64,000 nt of DNA from JBMNUM01 sp050946275 (GCA_050946275.1 JBMNUM010000001.1:1-64000); one strand, 5' to 3'; shown: positions 14,598-23,879, counted from the first letter of the stretch. Notes: generated by a model not told the origin, from the letters alone. Translations and numbers: made by a program.

Positions 14598-15935
14598 TTA
14601 GGCCTTGGCAGCCGCCTTCTGCTGCTTCTTGAGGACGACGGCCGGAGCGGTCTCGCGGAGGGCGAGGGCCAGCGGGATAACGATCAGGATGGAGACGATC
14701 ATCATCCAGAAAGCGGTCGTGTAGCTCGTGGCGTTGATGATGTTGCCGAAGACAACACCCATGACGCCGCCACCGATGAGCTCGCCGACCATCTGCACGA
14801 TACCGCAAGCGGTCGTGGAGTAACGACGGTCAACGGACTCGGTCGGGACGGTGCCCTGGAACATACCGGAGCAAGCAGCGCCAGCCCAGCCGATGATGCC
14901 GAGCACGCAAGCGAGCCACCACATGCCCTGCGGGACGAACATGATGCCGAGGTTGGCGAAGATGGCCAGGACGGCACCGATGCAGAGAGCGTAACGACGG
15001 CCGATGTGGTCCGAGATCTTCGGGAGCACGGCGCCCCAGAAGATAGCGCCAACACCGAGGCAGGTCATGATGATGGAGACGGGCGTCGGATCGAAGCCAC
15101 GGTCCATAACCATGAACGGCTGGGTGAAGGTCAGCGTGTTGAGGTACCAGGTGAGGATGAAGATAGCAGCGATGCAGGCGATGATGATGTTGCGATCCTT
15201 GGCGATCGAGAAAGCACCCTTGATGGAGGCCTTCTCGGCAGCGCCCTCCTCGATCGTCGACTGCTCGGCTGCAACAGCCTCGACGTCCTCGTTCTTGGTC
15301 AGGAACTCATCAGCAAGGTTGACGTTGCGGATGACCGGCTCCTTGACCAGGAAGATGATCAGAACAACGATGATCAGACCGGGGATGATCGTCACGTAGA
15401 ACGAACCCCTCCAACCAATCGTCTGAGCCAGGAACACCGACAGGATCGGGCCGAGCAGCGAGCTGAACAGACCGACAGCGGAGACCTGCATGAGCGACTG
15501 GTTGAAACCACGGCGAGCCGGGGTGGACTCATGGACAAGGTGCGACTGGCACAGCGGGAGCACCGGGCCCTCGACGATACCCATGAGAACGCGGACGCAC
15601 GCCACGGAAACGACGCCCCTGGTGAAACCAGTGGACATCGACAGGATCGAGAAGGCGAGAACGACGAAGATGAGCAGCTTCTTCTTGGATTTGCTCATAT
15701 CGGCGAGCATGCCTCCGAAGTATCCGGCGAGTGCCCAGGCGATTGCGAACGCCGACGAGATCAGACCGAGCTGAGCAGCGTCGATGTTCAGGTCTGTCAT
15801 GACGAACGACGCCATGTTCGTGATGCAGAACCTGTCGTACATCACGAAGCCGAACGTCAGGCACAGAGTGATAACGAGCGCCCACTCCATACCGCGCGAC
15901 AGCCCCATCGGGTTTTTATAGATGTCAACTGTCAT
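14598..15935 (-). CDS. MFS transporter, organic anion (ACS-like) family
   Basis: This 445-residue protein has 12 predicted helices. Segments such as 'MYDRFCITNMASFVMTDLNI' in the first helix and loop and 'GMLADMSKSKKKLL' (motif A) after helix 2 fit the anion:cation symporter type that imports carboxylates. A long central loop between helices 6 and 7 is acidic and Glu/Ala-rich ('EDVEAVAAEQ'). The ATG at 15935 follows AAGGAGGTAG with a long spacer. Unlike its neighbours the gene uses many T/A-poor but less GC-biased codons, suggesting high expression. It is followed by a clear terminator and is probably monocistronic. The substrate is unknown. Confidence 0.85.
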   Translation of the reverse strand: MTVDIYKNPMGLSRGMEWALVITLCLTFGFVMYDRFCITNMASFVMTDLNIDAAQLGLISSAFAIAWALAGYFGGMLADMSKSKKKLLIFVVLAFSILSMSTGFTRGVVSVACVRVLMGIVEGPVLPLCQSHLVHESTPARRGFNQSLMQVSAVGLFSSLLGPILSVFLAQTIGWRGSFYVTIIPGLIIVVLIIFLVKEPVIRNVNLADEFLTKNEDVEAVAAEQSTIEEGAAEKASIKGAFSIAKDRNIIIACIAAIFILTWYLNTLTFTQPFMVMDRGFDPTPVSIIMTCLGVGAIFWGAVLPKISDHIGRRYALCIGAVLAIFANLGIMFVPQGMWWLACVLGIIGWAGAACSGMFQGTVPTESVDRRYSTTACGIVQMVGELIGGGVMGVVFGNIINATSYTTAFWMMIVSILIVIPLALALRETAPAVVLKKQQKAAAKA

Positions 15936-16202
15936 GGTTACCTACTACCTCCTTGCAAAAAACCGAAAGCTTATCCCCTCGCAAAACACCTGTCAGAGTT
16001 TTGCCTTATGTATTGAACTCCTGGCATTTCCATATGTCTAAGGGCAGTCTGCACAAAATCTTCACAAGCGAGTTGTGCATTGATGGGAAAACCCACGATA
16101 AGGGGTAGGAAAATGCGTCGGATAGACGTGTTGGTCTGTGCCAACCAATGGGGCGAGCGGTCGCAGGGCGGATGGGGACTGACCCCCATTTGCCCCGCTC
16201 CG

Positions 16203-18008
16203 CTAACCGCCGTAGACGAAGCGGACGTCGCGGTCGAACTCGGCGCTGTCATTGCGGTCGAGCGCGTCGATGACGCCGCGCAGCTTGCGGCCGAGCAGGC
16301 CGAGGTGCTCGCTGTCGATCTGCTTCTCCCCATAGGCGGAGGGCTGGGCTGCGGGCACGTGTCCGTCCACCCTGACGAAGGCGTCGACGCGCGCGGGGAT
16401 GAACTCCGCCAGGCAGACCGCGCCTGCCGTGCTTGCCGCCAATCTGGCACCGTTCCCGGCGGGAACCTGCCCGGCGCTGCATGCGTCGTAGGAGTCGATC
16501 ACGGTCCTCAGTTTGCGGGAGAGGAGGTCGAGCTCCGCCTCGCCGAGGGATGACCCCGCGCCCGCCTCGCGGGCGGCGGCCATCGCGGCGGCATGCTCGG
16601 GTAGCTGCACGAACGGCGTGACCTGCGAGGGGATGAACGACGCGAGGACGGGGGTAACCGCCGGTTGCAGCACGTCCTCGATCGAGCTTCGCGCGATCGC
16701 GCGTCCGACGGCGAGCGTCATGATGATTGCGAGCGCGGAGATGCCGAGCACGATCGCGAACACGAGCGCGAATCCGCCACCCGAGTCGACGATGGTCCCG
16801 CCGGCGAGCCCCGCGATGACGGAGCTGATCGACGCGGCCATGGAGACGCGCGCGTAGGTGTTGGCGTAATTCCCCGCGCCGAACGCGCGCCGCGTGAAGA
16901 TGGGCATCATCACGAACGCGATGCCGTACTGGACGCCGAACAGGCACGCTCCGGCGAAGATGGCCACCGTGGAGACGGGGAAGAAGAGCAACAGGAAGAT
17001 GCCGAGCATGCCGCATCCCAGCGCGGCGCACGTTGCCGCGACGGGCTTGCGGTCTCCGACGAAGCCGAGCGCGATCTTCGCGACGGTCTGTCCGGCCATT
17101 GCCGCCGAGGCGGCCGACGCGCCGAGAAGGGGTAGGGCTGCGCCGATCTCGAGCGAGCCGATGTAGCTTGGGATGATGAAATACGCGTACATCGCCATGT
17201 TCAGCAGCGCGCAGAGCGCGAAGATGAGCGCGAACGCCGGGGTCCTGAACACGTTCGACGGCTTGGCGCCCGGTAGCGCACTGTGGCGCTGGGTGGGGGA
17301 GGCGTGCGGGATACGCGTGACCTGCGGTGATGCGCCGGGCACGACCTCGGTTCCGTAGGGAACGAGGCCCTTGTCGGCGGGATAGCTCGCGATGCACAGC
17401 CAGCACACGGGAACGGTTGCGATGGTGATGACGGCGAACGCCATGTAAGCTGCCGACCATCCCATCGAGTTGATGATGGCGCCGCCGACGGAGCTCCATA
17501 CGACCCCGCCCACGCCCGTGAAGGCCATCACGATTCCCGTGAAGAAGCCCGCGCGCTTCGCGAACCAGCGGTTCACCAACGTTGAAGGCGCGATGAAGAG
17601 CAGCACGGCCAGGCCGATTCCCATGATGAACGAGCACGCGTAGAACATCCACAGCGACGCGGCGCGTGAGAGCAGGAGGAAGTCGATGCCGATGAGCAGT
17701 GTCGCGCCGCACACGAGCTTGCGCGCGTCGACCGTGCCGAACAGCCTCCCGAAAACCGGGAGGAAGACGAGAGCGGCCAGCTGCAACAGCGAAGAGTAGT
17801 AGCTGAGCATGCCCGTGCCCACGCCGAAGTGCTCGGCGAGCGACGCGTAGAAGATGCCCGCGCAGCTCATCCCGAACGAGACGGGGCAGAAGCACACGAG
17901 GATGAGCGCGGCCACGACGAGGTAGCCGAAGAACGGGCCACGCCGATGCGGGCTAATGGGGGAGTCGGTGATCTGTGTTTGGATTCGCGTGCGCTGCGCC
18001 CTGCTCAT
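16203..18008 (-). CDS. MFS transporter, oxalate/formate antiporter (OFA) family with duplicated C-terminal tail
   Basis: The first 430 residues hold 12 helices of the OFA type ('SFGMSCAGIFYASLAEHFGV', 'SYYSSLLQLAALVFLPVFGR', 'VNRWFAKRAGFFTGI'), a family that exchanges organic anions such as oxalate and formate. The last 150 residues are an unusual cytoplasmic tail. It contains two copies of a module: 'LASFIPSQVTPFVQLPEH' ... 'LDLLSRKLRTVIDSYD' and 'LAEFIPARVDAFVRVDGH' ... 'LGLLGRKLRGVIDALDR'. The tail makes the protein 601 residues instead of about 420. The ATG at 18008 has GGAGG upstream. The substrate and the tail's role are unknown. Confidence 0.85.
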   Translation of the reverse strand: MSRAQRTRIQTQITDSPISPHRRGPFFGYLVVAALILVCFCPVSFGMSCAGIFYASLAEHFGVGTGMLSYYSSLLQLAALVFLPVFGRLFGTVDARKLVCGATLLIGIDFLLLSRAASLWMFYACSFIMGIGLAVLLFIAPSTLVNRWFAKRAGFFTGIVMAFTGVGGVVWSSVGGAIINSMGWSAAYMAFAVITIATVPVCWLCIASYPADKGLVPYGTEVVPGASPQVTRIPHASPTQRHSALPGAKPSNVFRTPAFALIFALCALLNMAMYAYFIIPSYIGSLEIGAALPLLGASAASAAMAGQTVAKIALGFVGDRKPVAATCAALGCGMLGIFLLLFFPVSTVAIFAGACLFGVQYGIAFVMMPIFTRRAFGAGNYANTYARVSMAASISSVIAGLAGGTIVDSGGGFALVFAIVLGISALAIIMTLAVGRAIARSSIEDVLQPAVTPVLASFIPSQVTPFVQLPEHAAAMAAAREAGAGSSLGEAELDLLSRKLRTVIDSYDACSAGQVPAGNGARLAASTAGAVCLAEFIPARVDAFVRVDGHVPAAQPSAYGEKQIDSEHLGLLGRKLRGVIDALDRNDSAEFDRDVRFVYGG

Positions 18009-18175
18009 GTCAGTACCTCCGCATTACAATTTTTGAAACTTTCCATCATCCAAAAGGGTATGTATTGATGATTTTTATAGATGAACCTTATTTAAGAGGT
18101 CAATATCGGCAGTGTTATACCCTTTTAAAAGAGCAGATGAACGGAAAAGTGTAGAAAAATGTAATGCGGGAAAGT

Positions 18176-18213
18176 GGAACGCTCCCCTGGAACGCTCCCC
18201 GGGGGAGCGTTCC
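18176..18213. repeat. GGAACGCTCCCC palindrome with an extra half copy
   Basis: One half (18176-18187) directly precedes a full perfect palindrome (18189-18213), a nested duplication. It lies 25 bases downstream of the amidohydrolase stop codon and in front of the OFA gene. Confidence 0.8.
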
Positions 18214-18237
18214 AGATCCGGCAGCCTGCTCGTGTCG

Positions 18238-19107
18238 CTAGCGGCGTTGGAAGGTCTCGGCGATGAAGGCCTGGCCGCGGGCGAGGGCGGCGTCGAGCTG
18301 CGCCCGGTCGGGGACGGCCTGCTGCAAGATCTCGTACTCGTCGCGGACACCCTGGCCGTGCGGGACGCCGGCGACCCCGGCGTCGCTGCCGAGCGCGATG
18401 AGGCAGCCGGCCTCAATGGCGTGCGCCGCGTTCTCGCGCGCCAGCTCGCAGATCCGCTCCACCACCGACGCGTCGTGCTCGCCGGCTCCCCGGTTGTTCC
18501 GCACCGCCACGATGGTGGGCACGAGGCACGTCCGCGACCCGGCCAGCGCTTCGATGCACTCGCCGTCGATGTAGTTGGCATGCTCGATGCTGTCCGCACC
18601 GGCCTCGATCGCGTCGAGCACGGCCGCCTTGCCGTTCGTGTGCGACATGACGGCGAGGCCCTGCTCGTGCGCGACGCGCACCATCTCGCGCACCTCGGCG
18701 CGCACGAGCGGGCTCGACGTGATCTTCCCGAACTCGCCGAAGTCGAGGATGCCCGTCGTCATGATCTTGATGAAGTCGGCTCCCAGTCCGGCCGCCTCCT
18801 CGACGAGGGCGGCGTATCCGCGCATGTCTTCAAACGCGCGGCCGACGATCGAGCCGTAACGTCCGGCCCTGTGGATCGCGAAGGCCGGCGTCCGGTAGTC
18901 GATGCCGTATTCGGGTGCCAGCTGCGCGGCACGCAGCGACACGCCCCATGCGTCGCCGCCATCGCGCACGAAGGTGATCCCCCGCTCGCGGTGCGCCTCG
19001 AGGCACGCGCGGATGTGCCCCTCGTCGGGGCCGTTGGCATGCAGCGCCCGGGCCCGCGCGAAATCCGCGCCGTCAAGCGCGATATGTGCATGGCACTCGC
19101 CGAGCAA
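18238..19107 (-). CDS. Metal-dependent amidohydrolase, short form
   Basis: The 289-residue product shows the amidohydrolase metal ligands in order: 'CHAHIAL' (His-x-His), 'FIKIMTTG' (the bridging-Lys position), 'VMSHTNG', 'SIEHANY' and 'ALGSDAG' (the catalytic Asp). It begins directly at the barrel and lacks the N-terminal beta-sandwich strands of most family members, which are nearer 400 residues. The TTG at 19107 is favoured because GAGAGGAGG lies eight bases upstream; no ATG is placed better. It would hydrolyse a C-N bond in a small cyclic or amide compound, as imidazolonepropionase-like enzymes do. It sits between an OFA carrier and a radical SAM gene on the same strand. Confidence 0.78.
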   Translation of the reverse strand: MLGECHAHIALDGADFARARALHANGPDEGHIRACLEAHRERGITFVRDGGDAWGVSLRAAQLAPEYGIDYRTPAFAIHRAGRYGSIVGRAFEDMRGYAALVEEAAGLGADFIKIMTTGILDFGEFGKITSSPLVRAEVREMVRVAHEQGLAVMSHTNGKAAVLDAIEAGADSIEHANYIDGECIEALAGSRTCLVPTIVAVRNNRGAGEHDASVVERICELARENAAHAIEAGCLIALGSDAGVAGVPHGQGVRDEYEILQQAVPDRAQLDAALARGQAFIAETFQRR

Positions 19108-19129
19108 CGCTTGCGCCTCCTCTCGAGGT

Positions 19130-19159
19130 GGGGCGAAATGACCGGGTCAATTCCGTCCC
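19130..19159. repeat. Palindromic element (GGGTCAAA...GTCCC type)
   Basis: A third copy of the 9860 element, between the radical SAM stop and the amidohydrolase SD on the minus strand. Confidence 0.6.
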
Positions 19160-19161
19160 GC

Positions 19162-20040
19162 TTAGAAGCCTGCCTTGTGGATCATCTCGCGGAGGAAGCG
19201 GGCGTCCTCCTCGTTGATCTTGGGGATGAGATTGTCCATCAGCGCGAGCATCGTCTCGCGGTTCGTCGGCAGCACGCCGTCGAAGCGCAGGATGTCGGTG
19301 TCGTGCGAGCAGATGATCGAGGTCTCGCACGTGAGGTTGGCGATGAACGTGCGGATCTCCTGCGCCATCTCGACCTCGGTCGCCGGCGTCCACCGCCCCG
19401 CGGCGATGTCGGCGGCAAGAGGCCAGGTCTTCGTGGGCGTGATCGTCACGATGAGGATGGTCTTGGGCGCGCACTTGCTGAACACCTCGGCTGATGCGAT
19501 GGCGTTCTCCTGTCCGTGTCCCGCGCCGGCGATGCCCGTGAGGTAGAAGAACGTGAAGTCGATGCCCGCCTTGTGCAGCCGCGCGCTCTGCTCGACGAGG
19601 TCGGCGGCCGTCTGGCCCTTCTCCATGAACTCGAGCACCGGGTCCCATCCGCTCTCCGCGCCGATGGCGAGCCCGTTCACCCCGCGCGCGGCGAGCTCCT
19701 CGTCGGTCTTGCGCGCCACGTCCATGATGCGGCAGAACCCGCCGTAGCCCTTCACGGTGGGGATTCGCTTCTCCACCTCGTCGAAGATCTCGATGAGCCG
19801 GTGGTTCGGCAGGGCGAGGGGATTGCCTCCCGTCAGGTAGATGCGCTTCGTCAGCGCCGTCGCCGTGCGCGCGATATCGTCGATCTGCTCGATGACCTCC
19901 TCCATCGGCATGATCTCGAACGGGATGCCGGTGTAGATGTCGCAGAAATGGCACTTGCCGTGCGTGCAGCCGTCGGAGACGGCGAGCATGGGCCAGCGCA
20001 TGTCGGCTGGCGGGCGGTGCTGCGGTCTGGTCTTGCGCAT
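19162..20040 (-). CDS. Radical SAM protein (Elp3/MiaB-like fold)
   Basis: This 292-residue protein has 'CTHGKCHFCDIY' (C-x4-C-x2-C variant) near residue 25, which would bind a 4Fe-4S cluster and S-adenosylmethionine. It also has 'YLTGGNPLALPNHRL' (GGE-like motif) and 'AIGAESGWDPVLEFMEKGQT', typical of Elp3-like radical SAM proteins. The substrate is not evident. The ATG at 20040 is preceded by GAGAGGAGC; an upstream ATG at 20079 lacks an SD. The TACAAT box near 20070 may be its -10. The family includes coproporphyrinogen dehydrogenase-like and tRNA-modifying enzymes, but no extra domain points to either. Confidence 0.82.
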   Translation of the reverse strand: MRKTRPQHRPPADMRWPMLAVSDGCTHGKCHFCDIYTGIPFEIMPMEEVIEQIDDIARTATALTKRIYLTGGNPLALPNHRLIEIFDEVEKRIPTVKGYGGFCRIMDVARKTDEELAARGVNGLAIGAESGWDPVLEFMEKGQTAADLVEQSARLHKAGIDFTFFYLTGIAGAGHGQENAIASAEVFSKCAPKTILIVTITPTKTWPLAADIAAGRWTPATEVEMAQEIRTFIANLTCETSIICSHDTDILRFDGVLPTNRETMLALMDNLIPKINEEDARFLREMIHKAGF

Positions 20041-20348
20041 GGTGCTCCTCTCGTGACCCTCTTGACGATTGTAGTCCAACGTGCGGGGAGTGTTGCTGCT
20101 GGGTCACGGCGCGAGATGAGCCGGAGGGCAGTCTTGCGAGGCATTTCCGGAGCGGGCGATAATCGCGCTGCGACCTTCAGCAATGTGGAATTCTCATGTG
20201 CTGGATACGCCCATTTTTTCAGGTTCGGCGCCGGTTGGCCTGATTTCCGAACCAAATCCGCGATTGTCGACTTTTTGGGTGAAGTTTCGCCCTGTTTTGG
20301 AGTATTATCCTCGTGAGTCGAACGCACCTTCAACGATGAAAGACTTTG
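20041..20348. other. Divergent intergenic region
   Basis: This 308-base gap separates the minus-strand radical SAM gene from the L,D-transpeptidase. It contains a degenerate GAGCCGGAGGGC...TCTTGCGAGGC palindrome (20113-20145) and a TATTAT -10-like box at about 20305, before the transpeptidase. No gene is supported. Confidence 0.6.
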
Positions 20349-22478
20349 ATGGCTCTGTTCAAGCGAAACAAGGATACATCCGGGAAGTCCGCCGACGAGG
20401 CCGTCGAGCAGGAATTCTCCCTCGATATCGACGCGCTCGCGCCCGATGCCACTCAGGTTATCGGGGCGGATGACGCTGCGTCCGGAGCTGATGTCGCGTC
20501 CTCCGAGACCGACGACACCAGGCCCACCTACGTGGGTCGCCACAGTGCCGCCGCCAAGCGCGACATGTCGTCCCTCGGGCCGGCCGCTGCCGCCTGGGAG
20601 TCGATCTCGTCCGCAGCGGGCTCGGCCGCCAGCACGGCGGCTGGTGCCGGAAAGCCGCGGCTCGGCGCCCACTCGCCGCATCCCGCGGCAGACGACCCCG
20701 AGCGCTTCGCGGCCGACGAGCTCGATCCCGATTCCACGCAGGCGTTCCTCGCGCGCACCGCGCAGCTCCTCGGCGAGCTTGAATCCGAGCCCGCCGCCAC
20801 GGGAGCCGCCGCTGCCGCTGCAGCCGCCGCTGCAGCCGCACCCGATGCGCTCGCGGACACCGCGGTCGCCGACGCCGAGGACGTCGCAGCCGCCGAGGCA
20901 TGGCTCGCCGCCGCCGAACCCACCGGGGAGCCGCCGTTCGGTACCCAGGTCATCGACGCGAACCTCGCCGACGGCGATGCCGACTTCGAGAAATACGTCG
21001 CCCCGTCGCACGTCGCGCCCAAGAAGAAGATGAAGAAGCGCAAGGTCGTCGCCATCGTGCTCGGCGCCATCGTCGCCCTGCTCGTCGTCGCCTACGGCGC
21101 GGGCGCGTACTACTTCTCCAAGCACTTCACCTACGGCACGACCATCAGCGACATCGATTGCTCGTTCATGACGGTCGAAGAGGTCGAGAAGCTCATGTCC
21201 GACAAGGCCGACAAGTACACGATGGAGGTCGTGGGCCGCGAGGACAAGAAGGGCGAGATTAAGGGCACCGACATCGCGTTCAAGTACGACGCGAAGGCCG
21301 GCCAGGTCCAGAAGGCCCTCGACAACCAGAACACGTTCATGTATCCCGTGAGCTTCATCCAGAAGAAGTTCATGGACAAGGAGAACGAGTCGCAGACGAT
21401 CGAGTTCACCTACGACGAGGACGCGCTCAAGAGCGCCGCCGAGGGACTCGAGATATTCGACGCCTCCAAGTCGCGCAAGCCCGTCGACGCGTTCCCCGAG
21501 TTCGATGTCGAGAAGGACGAGTACATCGCCCATCCCGAGGACAACGGCACGCTCGTCGACAAGGAGAAGGCCATCGGCGTGCTGTCCGAGAAGGCCAAGC
21601 TCGCCATCTCGGAGGTCGACCTCGACGCCGAGGATTGTTACGTCAAGCCCAAGGTCACGACCGAGACGCCCGAGCTCGTCGAGCGCATCGAGCTGCTCGA
21701 CAAGTACGTGCCCTTCGCGCTCACCTACGAGTTCCCCGACGGGACAACGTACCAGCTCAACGGCGAGCAGGTCCTGGACTGGCTCGTCATCGACGACAAG
21801 GGCGAGTGGACCGGCGAGTTCGACGAGCAGGCGCTCAAGGATTGGGTGCACGAGTTCGCCGAGAAGTACGACCGCGTCGGCACCACGCGCAAGTTCAAGT
21901 CCGTTGACGGCAACACGTACGAGGTGTCGGGTGGCACGTACGGCTGGTCCTTCGATGAGGCCGGACAGGTCGAGGAAATCAAGAACATGCTCGAGACCAA
22001 GAAGAGCAAGACGCTCACGGGCGAGGATTTCTGGGTTGGCGAGTCGGCCGAGTTCGTGCAGGGCACCGCGCCCGACTGGGGCGACACCTACATCGAGCTC
22101 AACATCGCCACGCAGCACATGTTCGTGATCAAGGACGGCGAGAAGGTCGCCGAGTACGACGTGGTCACCGGCCTGCCGAACGGCAAGCGCGACACCCCCA
22201 CGGGCGTCTACTACATCATGGAGAAGATGAGCCCCAAGACGCTGCGCGGCGAGCGCATCGGCGATGGCAAGTACGAGTACGAGACGCCGGTCGCGTACTG
22301 GCTGCGCGTGACGGGCGACGGCGTGGGCTTCCACGACGCCTCCTGGCAGCCGTCGTTCGGCGGCGAGCGCTACAAGTACGCCGGCTCGCGCGGCTGCATC
22401 AACATGTCGTACAGCGACGTGCAGGAGCTCTACTCGCTCGTCGACACCGGCACCCCGGTCGTCATCCACAACAACTAG
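20349..22478 (+). CDS. Membrane-anchored L,D-transpeptidase (YkuD) with peptidoglycan-binding-like domain
   Basis: This 709-residue protein has a long cytoplasmic, Ala/Asp-rich, probably disordered N-terminus (1-225), a basic stop ('KKKMKKRKV') and one membrane helix (about 233-256). The outside part contains a PG_binding_4-like region with two similar halves. The C-terminal YkuD domain has 'GVGFHDASWQPS' (catalytic His) and 'GSRGCINMSYSDV' with the nucleophile near Cys682. It would make 3-3 cross-links in peptidoglycan or attach proteins to it. The ATG at 20349 follows a weak SD; a TTG codon just before it is possible. A bidirectional hairpin follows. The length of the cytoplasmic tail is unusual for the family. 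Confidence 0.9.
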   Translation: MALFKRNKDTSGKSADEAVEQEFSLDIDALAPDATQVIGADDAASGADVASSETDDTRPTYVGRHSAAAKRDMSSLGPAAAAWESISSAAGSAASTAAGAGKPRLGAHSPHPAADDPERFAADELDPDSTQAFLARTAQLLGELESEPAATGAAAAAAAAAAAAPDALADTAVADAEDVAAAEAWLAAAEPTGEPPFGTQVIDANLADGDADFEKYVAPSHVAPKKKMKKRKVVAIVLGAIVALLVVAYGAGAYYFSKHFTYGTTISDIDCSFMTVEEVEKLMSDKADKYTMEVVGREDKKGEIKGTDIAFKYDAKAGQVQKALDNQNTFMYPVSFIQKKFMDKENESQTIEFTYDEDALKSAAEGLEIFDASKSRKPVDAFPEFDVEKDEYIAHPEDNGTLVDKEKAIGVLSEKAKLAISEVDLDAEDCYVKPKVTTETPELVERIELLDKYVPFALTYEFPDGTTYQLNGEQVLDWLVIDDKGEWTGEFDEQALKDWVHEFAEKYDRVGTTRKFKSVDGNTYEVSGGTYGWSFDEAGQVEEIKNMLETKKSKTLTGEDFWVGESAEFVQGTAPDWGDTYIELNIATQHMFVIKDGEKVAEYDVVTGLPNGKRDTPTGVYYIMEKMSPKTLRGERIGDGKYEYETPVAYWLRVTGDGVGFHDASWQPSFGGERYKYAGSRGCINMSYSDVQELYSLVDTGTPVVIHNN

Positions 22479-22529
22479 CGCGTGGGGGTGGCGACCTCGT
22501 CGCTTCCGACCCGCATGCAGGCAACGAAA

Positions 22530-22560
22530 GAGGGGACGCGATTCTCGCGTCCCCTCTCGT
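22530..22560. terminator. Bidirectional terminator hairpin between convergent genes
   Basis: GAGGGGACGCG pairs with CGCGTCCCCTC around ATTCT, between the transpeptidase stop and the cobO stop. Confidence 0.75.
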
Positions 22561-22588
22561 TTGGCTTGCGGCCCGTGTCCGGCCCGTG

Positions 22589-23128
22589 CTACATCTCGAC
22601 GCCCTTGCGCGCCTCGACGCCCTTGTCGAACGGGTGGCGCCACTTCTTCATCTCGGTGATGTAGTCGGCCTTGTCCATGATCCAATCAATCGGCTCGTGT
22701 CCGGTGATGACGAGCTCGAGCCCCTCCGGCTTGTTGCAGACGATGCTGCGGAGCAGGTCGCCGTCGAGCATGTCGAGCTGGTAGGCGTCGAGCACCTCGT
22801 CGAGCACGAGCATGTCGCACTGGCCCATCTCCACGAGGCGGATGGCCTCGCGCAGGTTGTCGTTCTGGATCTTGCGGGTCTTCTCCTTCTGCTCGTCGGA
22901 CATGGCGCGGACGAACCCGCCTCCGGCCGTGCCGCGGATCACGCGCACGTTCGGGATGCCCGAGAACTGCACGAGCTCGCCGGTCGGCGCGTTCTTCAGG
23001 AACTGCACGATGACGACCTTGAGTCCCTGGCCGCTGGCGCGCAGCGCCATGCCCAGTGCGCTCGTCGTCTTGCCCTTGCCGTTGCCGTAGTAGACGTGTG
23101 TGAGGCCTTCCCAATCAGCTGCTTCCAT
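22589..23128 (-). CDS. cobO: Cob(I)yrinic acid a,c-diamide adenosyltransferase
   Basis: This 179-residue protein matches CobO/BtuR in length and motifs: a P-loop 'YYGNGKGKTTSALGMA', 'VVIVQFLKNAPTGE', 'LVLDEVLDAY' and 'ELVITGHEP'. It transfers the adenosyl group of ATP to the cobalt of corrinoids, giving the coenzyme B12 form. The ATG at 23128 lies behind GGGGGA; a TTG at 23140 is the alternative. A divergent histidine-phosphatase gene with a CobC-like start lies 121 bases away, and a corrinoid-type methyltransferase family member lies at 39873, so corrinoid use is likely. Presence of the whole B12 pathway cannot be judged here. Confidence 0.93.
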   Translation of the reverse strand: MEAADWEGLTHVYYGNGKGKTTSALGMALRASGQGLKVVIVQFLKNAPTGELVQFSGIPNVRVIRGTAGGGFVRAMSDEQKEKTRKIQNDNLREAIRLVEMGQCDMLVLDEVLDAYQLDMLDGDLLRSIVCNKPEGLELVITGHEPIDWIMDKADYITEMKKWRHPFDKGVEARKGVEM

Positions 23129-23248
23129 CGCATCCCCCAATCGCCGGCTTTTCCTCTAGGCCGATTATATGACATATTGGAAGCAGACGATTGACGGCAT
23201 GCGATGCAGGTGGCTGCGGGCGTGCGGCATGGGCGAGATTGGAGCCAG

Positions 23249-23872
23249 ATGATCACCATCATCCTCATCAGGCACGGGCAGATCCCGGGCAACATCACCC
23301 GGGCGTACGCGGGGTGCAGGACCGATCAGCTTCTCACCGAGAAGGGCGTGCGGCAGTCGGCCGAGCTGCGCCTGCCCGCCGTGGACCGCGTTCTCGTCAG
23401 CCCGATGACGCGCTGCCGACAGACGGCCGAGATCGCCTTCCCCGGCATGGCGCACGAGGTGGTCGAGGACCTTCGCGAGATGGACTTCGGCATCTTCGAG
23501 GGCAAGTCGGCTGCCGAGATGGAAGACTGCGCCGAGTACCGCGCGTGGGTCGACAGCAGGTGCGAGAACAAGATCCCCGGTGGCGAGTCGAACGGGGAGT
23601 TCGCCGGGCGCGTCATGCGCGCGTTCGAGGAGGCGCTCGCGCGATGCGCCGATGGCGAGCGGATCGCGCTCGTGGTGCACGGTGGCACGATCATGTCGAT
23701 CATGGGCGCGTACAACGACGAGGGGCGCCATGCCTTCGAGTACAACCTGGGCAACTGCGAGTACTATGTGTGCGAGTGCGAGCTTCCGGCGGCGGGGGAG
23801 GCGCCGGTGCTGCACCGCATCGGCGGCATCGAACCGCGCGGCCACTATCCGTCCGAGCCGGACGGGGAGTGA
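23249..23872 (+). CDS. Histidine phosphatase family protein (CobC-like)
   Basis: The 207-residue product begins 'MITIILIRHGQIPGN', the catalytic RHG motif with the phospho-accepting His. It continues 'RVLVSPMTRCRQTAEIAF' and 'REMDFGIFEGKS' and ends the active site with 'IALVVHGGTIMSI'. Family members remove phosphates from small molecules. The length, the 'MDFGIFEG' motif and the neighbouring cobO gene suggest alpha-ribazole phosphatase (CobC), the step that makes the lower ligand of cobalamin, but context is the only evidence for that choice. The ATG at 23249 follows GGAG. A GAGCC-type palindrome follows the stop. Confidence 0.82.
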   Translation: MITIILIRHGQIPGNITRAYAGCRTDQLLTEKGVRQSAELRLPAVDRVLVSPMTRCRQTAEIAFPGMAHEVVEDLREMDFGIFEGKSAAEMEDCAEYRAWVDSRCENKIPGGESNGEFAGRVMRAFEEALARCADGERIALVVHGGTIMSIMGAYNDEGRHAFEYNLGNCEYYVCECELPAAGEAPVLHRIGGIEPRGHYPSEPDGE

Positions 23873-23879
23873 GCCGAAG

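Noticed and set aside
19851..22685. A 944-codon minus-strand frame across the L,D-transpeptidase gene
   Set aside because: The plus strand has a convincing YkuD protein. The antisense frame is low complexity and has no SD.
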